Assembly (NCBI RefSeq): GCF_029263155.1
Contig: NZ_JAJCYB010000099.1
Coordinates: forward strand, 91,150 to 155,149
Length of the DNA: 64,000 nucleotides
Direction: 5' to 3'
DNA from: Pseudonocardia sp.
GTDB lineage: Bacteria > Actinomycetota > Actinomycetes > Mycobacteriales > Pseudonocardiaceae
The notes under the pieces were generated by a model. The model saw nothing but the letters and a program-made list of their open reading frames with translations, had not been told where the DNA came from and made no database searches. A program made the position numbers and the translations under genes. Positions 59,440 through 64,000 of this stretch are shown here, one piece after another. How positions within the stretch are numbered: position 1 is the stretch's first letter; every line of letters begins with the position of its first letter.

Positions 59440-62304
59440 GTGGGTGAGTTCCCGATCTCGTCACGCATGGCGCCAGGGTCGCTACCCCTGGTCGGCCGCG
59501 CCCGCGAGCGGTTGGCGCTCGCCGGCGCGCTGGCCGGCGCGGCCACAGGCCACGGCCTGGTGCTCCTGATCGAGGGTGAGGCCGGCATCGGCAAGACCCG
59601 CCTGGTCGAGGAGACCATCGGCATGGCCGTCGCGCACGGCTTCTCCGTCTGCGCGGGCGCGGTCGACGAGGTGGAGCAGCGGCGGCCGTTCGGCGTGCTC
59701 GCCGACGCACTCGGGCTCACCGGCTCGCCGGCCGACCCGGACCGTGCCAGCGTCGCCCGCCTGCTCCACGACGGCGGCACGCGGCCACCGGCGGGCCGCT
59801 TCGACCATGCCGCGGGCCTGGAGTTCCGCGTAGGCGAGGCCATCGCCGACCTCGTGGAGCGGCTGTCCGCTCGCGACCCCCTCCTGCTTGTCCTCGAGGA
59901 CCTACACTGGACCGACCCGGCGACCCTGACCTGCCTGGCCCGAATGAGCCGCAGCGCCGTCCATCTGCCGCTGCTGCTCGTGGTGACCGCGCGCCCGTTG
60001 CCGCGCACCCCCGAGCTCACCGCCGCCCTCGATGCGGTGGCCGACCGCGGCACGGTGCGGCTGCCGCTGGCCCCGCTCGGCGACCCGGACCTGCCGGTGC
60101 TGGCCGAGGCCGTCATTGGAGCGCCCCCCGGGCCGAACCTCCGGGGCCAGCTGCGCCGGGCCGGTGGCAACCCGCTGCTGCTGATCGAGCTGCTCGGCGC
60201 GCTGGACCAGGACGGCGCGATTGTCCGCACCGGACGGACGTGCGCCGAGACCGACGGATCGACCGCGGCCCCCGTTCCGACCCTCACGATCCTGCACCGG
60301 CTCAGCTTCCTGCCCCGCGCCACTCTCGACGTGCTGTCGTCGGCGTCGATCCTCGGGTCGTCGTTCTCGGTGACCGACCTGCGGCTGCTCACCGGCCGTC
60401 CCGCCGCCGAGCTGGCCGGGCCGCTGCGCACCGCGCTCGACGCACAGGTCCTGGTCGAGCGCGGTGACCGGCTGGGATTCCGGCACGAGCTCGTTCGCGA
60501 CGCCCTGTACTCGGACCTGCCGTCGGCCCTGCGGGAAGCCCTGCACCGGGATCTCGCACGGGCACTGGCCGCGGCGGGGCAACCCGCGGGCCGAGTCGTC
60601 GAGCACCTGCTCCGAGGCGCTTCGCCCGGGGACGCGGAGGCGGTCCGGTGGCTGCGACGGGCGGCCGAGGAGGTGCTCGCACGATCCCCGTCCGTCTCCG
60701 TGGAACTGCTCGACCACGCGACGGCGCTCGCCGATCCGACCACCCCCGACCGCGGCGCGCTGGACGCGGACCGGGCCGTGGCCCTGATGTTCGCGGGCCG
60801 CGGCGAGGAGGGGGAGGCGGTCGCCCGCGAGGTGCTCGCCCGGCGTGCCGACCCGGACCGGGAGAGCGCGCTGCGGTGGTTGCTGCTGCGGACGATGCTG
60901 ATCCGGGGCCGGGCCGCGGAGGCGTTGAAGCTGATCGAGTCTGCGGGGGACCTGCCCGGCGCGTCGATGGCCGAGCAGGCGCACTTCCGGGCGGCCGAGT
61001 CCTTCGCGCGGCTCGTCACGGGGCGGGTGGACGCTGCGGTGGACCTGGCCGAGCAGGCCGTCGAGCTCGCCGGCCCGACCGGCGATGCCCTGGCCGTATC
61101 CGAGTCCCTGCACGCCAAGGCGCAGGTGCAGGCCTTTCGAGGGGCTTTCGTCGAGGCGGCCGAACTGGCCTGCCGCGCGGTGCGCGTGCTCGCGGCCGAC
61201 GACCGGCCCCGCGGACCGCAGACTGCAACCGCGACGGCCGGGATGATGCTCGTCTCGGCCGACCGCGTCGACGAGGGGCTGGCGATGCTGCAGCAAGGGC
61301 GGCGTCTGAACGAGGGCCTTGGCGCGCGTTCGGGCCTGGCCCTGCACCACGTCGTGCTCGCCAACGCGCTGTTCCTCACCGGGTCGTGGGACGACGCGGC
61401 ATCGGAGATAGTGGCCAGCGTTCAGCTCACGGGCGACGGACGCCCCGCCTGGCCGGTGATGAGCCTCGGGATCCTCGCCGTGATTGCGGTCCACCGCGAC
61501 GAGCCGGCAACGGCGCAAGCGCACGTCGCAGCCGCCCGGGCCGCGCTCGCGGCGGGGGCCGGACCGATGCGGGCACACCGGATGCTGCTGGCCGGGGTAC
61601 TGCTGTCCGAGGCCGCCGGGCGCCCCGCCGAGGCCCTGGCCACGCTCGTCGCAGGTTGGGACCGGATAGCGGGCACCGGGGCCGGTGCCGCGCTTCCCGA
61701 GATCGGCCCGGAGCTCGTGCGCAGGCTGGTACCGGCCGGCGAGACCGGCCGCGCGGCCGATGTCACCGCCGCGGTGCAGGCCTGTGCAGCGGCCAACCCC
61801 GGCGTCCCCAGCATCAGCGGGGCCGCCCTGCTCTGCCGGGGGCTGATCGACAGCGACCCGGAGGCGCTGGTCGGGGCCGTTGCGGAGTACCGCCGCGGTG
61901 CCCAGCCACTGGCCCGTGCGCTGGCCTGCGAGGACGCCTCCCGGACCCTGCGCTGGGACGGCGACCGGGAGCAGGCCGTCGCCCTCCTGCGGGAGGCGCG
62001 CGCGGGCTACGCGGAGCTGGCCGCGCAGCGCAGCATCGCGCGGGTGACCGCGGCGCTGCGGGCGCTCGGGGTGCGCGGCGGATCACAGGCACCGCGGGCC
62101 CGGGCGACCAGCGGGTGGGAAGCCCTGACGGCGACCGAGCGGACGGTCGCGGGCCTGGTCGCCCAGCGCCTGTCGAACCCGGAGATCGCCGAGCGGATGT
62201 ACCTGTCGCGACGCACGGTGGAGACCCACGTGTCACACGCGCTCGCCAAGCTCGGGGTGCGGTCCCGGCTGGAGCTGGGCGCCATGGTGTCCGTGCGCGA
62301 ATGA
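59440..62304 (+). CDS. Large LuxR-family ATPase regulator (LAL family)
   Basis: This 954-residue regulator has an N-terminal AAA/NB-ARC-like ATPase (Walker A GEAGIGKT at 46-53; Walker B-type LLLVLEDLHW near 150), a long helical TPR-like middle (about 390-860) and a C-terminal LuxR helix-turn-helix (about 890-945; LTATERTVAGLVAQRLSNPEIAERMYLSRRTVETHVSHALAKLGVRSRLEL). LAL proteins (MalT-like) activate genes after binding ATP and an inducer. No obvious target is adjacent; the 58-residue gene and the peroxiredoxin are candidates only by nearness. GTG 59440, with GGAGAGGG upstream. Confidence 0.93.
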   Translation: MGEFPISSRMAPGSLPLVGRARERLALAGALAGAATGHGLVLLIEGEAGIGKTRLVEETIGMAVAHGFSVCAGAVDEVEQRRPFGVLADALGLTGSPADPDRASVARLLHDGGTRPPAGRFDHAAGLEFRVGEAIADLVERLSARDPLLLVLEDLHWTDPATLTCLARMSRSAVHLPLLLVVTARPLPRTPELTAALDAVADRGTVRLPLAPLGDPDLPVLAEAVIGAPPGPNLRGQLRRAGGNPLLLIELLGALDQDGAIVRTGRTCAETDGSTAAPVPTLTILHRLSFLPRATLDVLSSASILGSSFSVTDLRLLTGRPAAELAGPLRTALDAQVLVERGDRLGFRHELVRDALYSDLPSALREALHRDLARALAAAGQPAGRVVEHLLRGASPGDAEAVRWLRRAAEEVLARSPSVSVELLDHATALADPTTPDRGALDADRAVALMFAGRGEEGEAVAREVLARRADPDRESALRWLLLRTMLIRGRAAEALKLIESAGDLPGASMAEQAHFRAAESFARLVTGRVDAAVDLAEQAVELAGPTGDALAVSESLHAKAQVQAFRGAFVEAAELACRAVRVLAADDRPRGPQTATATAGMMLVSADRVDEGLAMLQQGRRLNEGLGARSGLALHHVVLANALFLTGSWDDAASEIVASVQLTGDGRPAWPVMSLGILAVIAVHRDEPATAQAHVAAARAALAAGAGPMRAHRMLLAGVLLSEAAGRPAEALATLVAGWDRIAGTGAGAALPEIGPELVRRLVPAGETGRAADVTAAVQACAAANPGVPSISGAALLCRGLIDSDPEALVGAVAEYRRGAQPLARALACEDASRTLRWDGDREQAVALLREARAGYAELAAQRSIARVTAALRALGVRGGSQAPRARATSGWEALTATERTVAGLVAQRLSNPEIAERMYLSRRTVETHVSHALAKLGVRSRLELGAMVSVRE

Positions 62305-62309
62305 GGGGG

Positions 62310-62486
62310 TCACCCGTCGCTGGGCGGCTCCTCACGCCAGACGTCGCTGCGCGGGCGCGGAAGCAGCTCGCCGAGGATGGCCAGCAGCTGCAGCCAGCCA
62401 GAGAACGGCCGGGCGCACCCACCCTCGACCGACACCTCACCGCAGGGCGTCCGGTCGGTCTCCCGGACCGTGATCTGGATGCGCAT
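62310..62486 (-). CDS. Small hypothetical protein (58 residues)
   Basis: The frame starts at ATG 62486 (an in-frame ATG at 62522 would add 12 residues) and ends five bases beyond the regulator's stop, antisense to nothing else. The protein MRIQITVRETDRTPCGEVSVEGG, then ARPFSGWLQLLAILGELL, has a beta strand pair and a hydrophobic helix, with an RPFSGWLxLL block that I associate with small hypothetical proteins of actinobacteria. GC-rich third positions agree with real coding. It sits between the LuxR-family and peroxiredoxin genes on the opposite strand. Function unknown. Confidence 0.6.
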   Translation of the reverse strand: MRIQITVRETDRTPCGEVSVEGGCARPFSGWLQLLAILGELLPRPRSDVWREEPPSDG

Positions 62487-62649
62487 GGCCGTCAGCGTGC
62501 GCGAGCCGCCGCGGCCGGACATCGGTGAGTCTCACGGATGTCCTGTCGCGCCGTCGGCGTGCATGCTGATCGGCGACCGGAGGCCCATCTGTCCGTCCGG
62601 CGGATCCGTCGGACGGACCGCGAGCCACAACCACCTCATGGAGACCATC

Positions 62650-63306
62650 ATGACCCTGCAGCTCGGCCAGACCGCACCCGACTTCGATGCCGACACCACC
62701 GAGGGGCGCATCCGCTTCCACGAGTGGATCGGGGACTCGTGGGCGGTGCTGTTCTCCCACCCGCGCGCGTTCACCCCGGTCTGCACCACCGAGCTCGGCT
62801 ACATGGCGAGCATCAAGCCGGAGTTCGACCGGCGTGGCGTGAAGATCATCGGCCTGTCCGTGGATCCGGTGGAGAACACTCAGAAGTGGGCGGGCGACAT
62901 CGCCGAGACCCAGGGCCACGCCCCCAACTACCCGGTGATCGGCGACGTGGACTTCACCGTGTCGAAGCTGTACGGGATGCTGCAGGCCGACGTCGAGGGC
63001 GACCCGACCGCGCGCACACCGGCACAGAACGCGACGGTCCGCAGTGTCTTCGTGATCGGCCCGGACAAGAAGGTCAAGCTGATGCTGACCTATCCGATGA
63101 CGACCGGCCGCAACTTCGACGAGGTACTGCGGGTCGTGGACTCTCTGCAGCTCACCGCACAGCACCGGGTCGCCACCCCGGTCAACTGGCGCAACGGCGA
63201 CGAAGTGATCATCGCCGGATCGGTGTCCGACGACGAGGCCCGCACGATCTGGACCGACGGCTGGAGGGCGCCGCGGCCCTACATTCGGATCGTGCCCCAG
63301 CCCTGA
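62650..63306 (+). CDS. 1-Cys peroxiredoxin (Prx6/AhpC-TSA family)
   Basis: The 218-residue thiol peroxidase has its peroxidatic Cys45 in HPRAFTPVCTTELGYMASI, which is the only Cys in the protein, so it is a 1-Cys enzyme needing an outside reductant. The C-terminal dimerisation domain of Prx6-type enzymes is present (LQLTAQHRVATPVNWRNGDEVIIAGSVSDDEA). ATG 62650 is chosen because GGAG lies six bases upstream; an in-frame ATG at 62638 overlaps that site. It detoxifies hydrogen peroxide and organic peroxides in the cytoplasm. Confidence 0.94.
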   Translation: MTLQLGQTAPDFDADTTEGRIRFHEWIGDSWAVLFSHPRAFTPVCTTELGYMASIKPEFDRRGVKIIGLSVDPVENTQKWAGDIAETQGHAPNYPVIGDVDFTVSKLYGMLQADVEGDPTARTPAQNATVRSVFVIGPDKKVKLMLTYPMTTGRNFDEVLRVVDSLQLTAQHRVATPVNWRNGDEVIIAGSVSDDEARTIWTDGWRAPRPYIRIVPQP

Positions 63307-63569
63307 TCGGCCGGCGTCCCTGAGCTGCCCTTGCCGCTGCCGAACCGCCCGCCATCGTCGTGTCGACGCCGCGACCGCACCCCGCCGAACGCACCGGGCG
63401 GCGGATGTGCGGCCCGGCCGGACGCCCCGGGCGCCGGCCACGCCCGCCACGACCTGCGGCACAGGAGATCAGGCTCGATCCTCACCGAGACCGGGCATCT
63501 CGGCGATCTTCCAGGCGGGCGGGCGGCGGTGGGGCGGGTGGTCGCGGACATCGTCGCTCGCCTCCGTGA

Positions 63570-63860
63570 TCAGGGCAGGGCGACGCGGACGGTGGTGGTG
63601 CAGGTGGCGGTGTTGCCGGCCTGGTCGGCGCCCTCGTAGGTCAGGGCGTAGGTGCGGTCGGTGCCGCGGCGCATGGAGCGCAGCTCGCCCTCGGTGTCGG
63701 CGGTGCCGACCTCCCAGCCGACGATCGAGGGCAGGGCGGGTGGATCGGCCTGGTCGGAGGTGACCGACAGCAGGGTGAACCCGGCGGGCCCGGAGCCGTC
63801 GTCGGTGACCGCGACGTCGACGCTCACCTCGCGCAGCTGCGCGTCGGGTGGCGTGAGCAC
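63570..63860 (-). pseudogene. Truncated secreted beta-domain protein (C-terminal fragment)
   Basis: The 96-residue frame (from a GTG at 63860) reads LTPPDAQLREVSVDVAVTDDGSGPAGFTLLSVTSDQADPP, then RTYALTYEGADQAGNTATCTTTVRVALP. This is one immunoglobulin-like/HYR-type domain of the kind found in large extracellular proteins. It has no signal peptide, no believable ribosome site and starts inside the domain. Upstream of about 63865 the frame stays open but the codons lose their high third-position GC. It looks like the surviving 3' end of a longer gene, cut by an insertion or rearrangement. Continuation beyond the window cannot be excluded. Confidence 0.55.
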
Positions 63861-64000
63861 CGCGGGGATGCTCCTATGGATGTCAAGCTGCGGATGAAGG
63901 TCGTTCCTGTTGAGCGACGGGTGTTCTGCCTCCCTCCCGGGTAGATCGTCTTCCGCCGCTGGTCGGTGTCAACGTCGTTCGTCCTCGCTGCGCTGCGGGC
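63861..64000. other. Terminal segment of different character, possible mobile element edge
   Basis: From about 63865 the DNA becomes less GC-rich and carries no recognisable gene: ATGGATGTCAAGCTGCGGAT is followed by GTTCCTGTTGAGCGACGG. The 140 bases are too few to identify an insertion sequence or its inverted repeat. The abrupt change at the truncated gene is the only evidence. Confidence 0.35.

Noticed and set aside
1..64000. tRNA, rRNA, riboswitch or replication-origin sequences
   Set aside because: I found no cloverleaf with conserved arms, no rRNA stretches, no known riboswitch consensus and no DnaA-box cluster; a covariance-model scan would be the decisive check.

Overview
The window is a very GC-rich, high-GC-third-position stretch of an actinobacterial chromosome. 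Gene content and protein flavour (mycobacterium-like fadE5/fadA2/fabG4/htdX and accD1/accA1 clusters, many GTG starts, 4-base GTGA/ATGA gene overlaps) suggest the Pseudonocardiaceae, perhaps Pseudonocardia. This is inference without any database search. I found no rRNA, tRNA, CRISPR array, phage or complete insertion sequence.

Layout. (1) 1-5.2 kb: end of an enoyl-CoA hydratase gene, a TetR regulator and paaABCDE, the ring-epoxidase of phenylacetyl-CoA catabolism. (2) 5.2-10.7 kb: a leftward aromatic module (AAHS-family transporter, salicylate-hydroxylase-like flavoprotein, extradiol dioxygenase) facing two rightward IclR regulators; each IclR region carries a palindromic candidate operator. 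(3) 10.7-29.2 kb: housekeeping and export genes: a DrrAB-like ABC exporter, a Gfo/Idh/MocA oxidoreductase, an AraC regulator, a bifunctional nuclease, a TPM-domain protein, a YczE-like membrane protein, a Bcr/CflA-type MFS pump, a DapC-like aminotransferase, an FdhF/YdeP-type molybdoenzyme, a MacAB-like exporter, a MOSC protein and a DUF998 membrane protein. (4) 29.2-35.5 kb: fadE5-tetR facing fadA2-fabG4-htdX across an 88-bp gap that holds two 25-bp operator copies. (5) 35.5-40.3 kb: a repeat-rich noncoding stretch, a class III adenylate cyclase, and pxpA with a fused pxpB-pxpC (5-oxoprolinase). (6) 40.5-46.2 kb: a self-contained fructose phosphotransferase locus (DeoR regulator, FruK, EIIA, EIIBC, HPr, and divergent EI). 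(7) 46.2-52.2 kb: an ArsR regulator facing a metal P1B-ATPase across a 28-bp palindrome, PEP carboxylase and an inositol-monophosphatase-like enzyme. (8) 52.3-58 kb: a TetR regulator facing accD1-accA1-acyl-CoA dehydrogenase, a leucine/isovalerate-type acyl-CoA carboxylation module. (9) 58-64 kb: a glycine-rich secreted protein with RTX-like repeats, a large LuxR-family ATPase regulator, a 58-residue hypothetical protein, a 1-Cys peroxiredoxin, and a truncated secreted-domain fragment where the sequence changes character.

The genes are mostly familiar. The less ordinary signal is in the DNA between (and twice inside) genes: several distinct families of short inverted or tandem repeats recur here. 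One is a roughly 60-bp TGATCAAGG dyad in four copies, one a GCACACAGGTCC dyad at two loci. A 20-bp inverted repeat lies inside the pxpB-pxpC linker, a 21-bp direct repeat inside accA1, a 19-bp tandem triplet between dapC and the fdhF-like gene, and a 92-bp direct repeat upstream of the cyclase. No previously undescribed gene system could be demonstrated; the repeat families and the operator architectures are what I would look at next.
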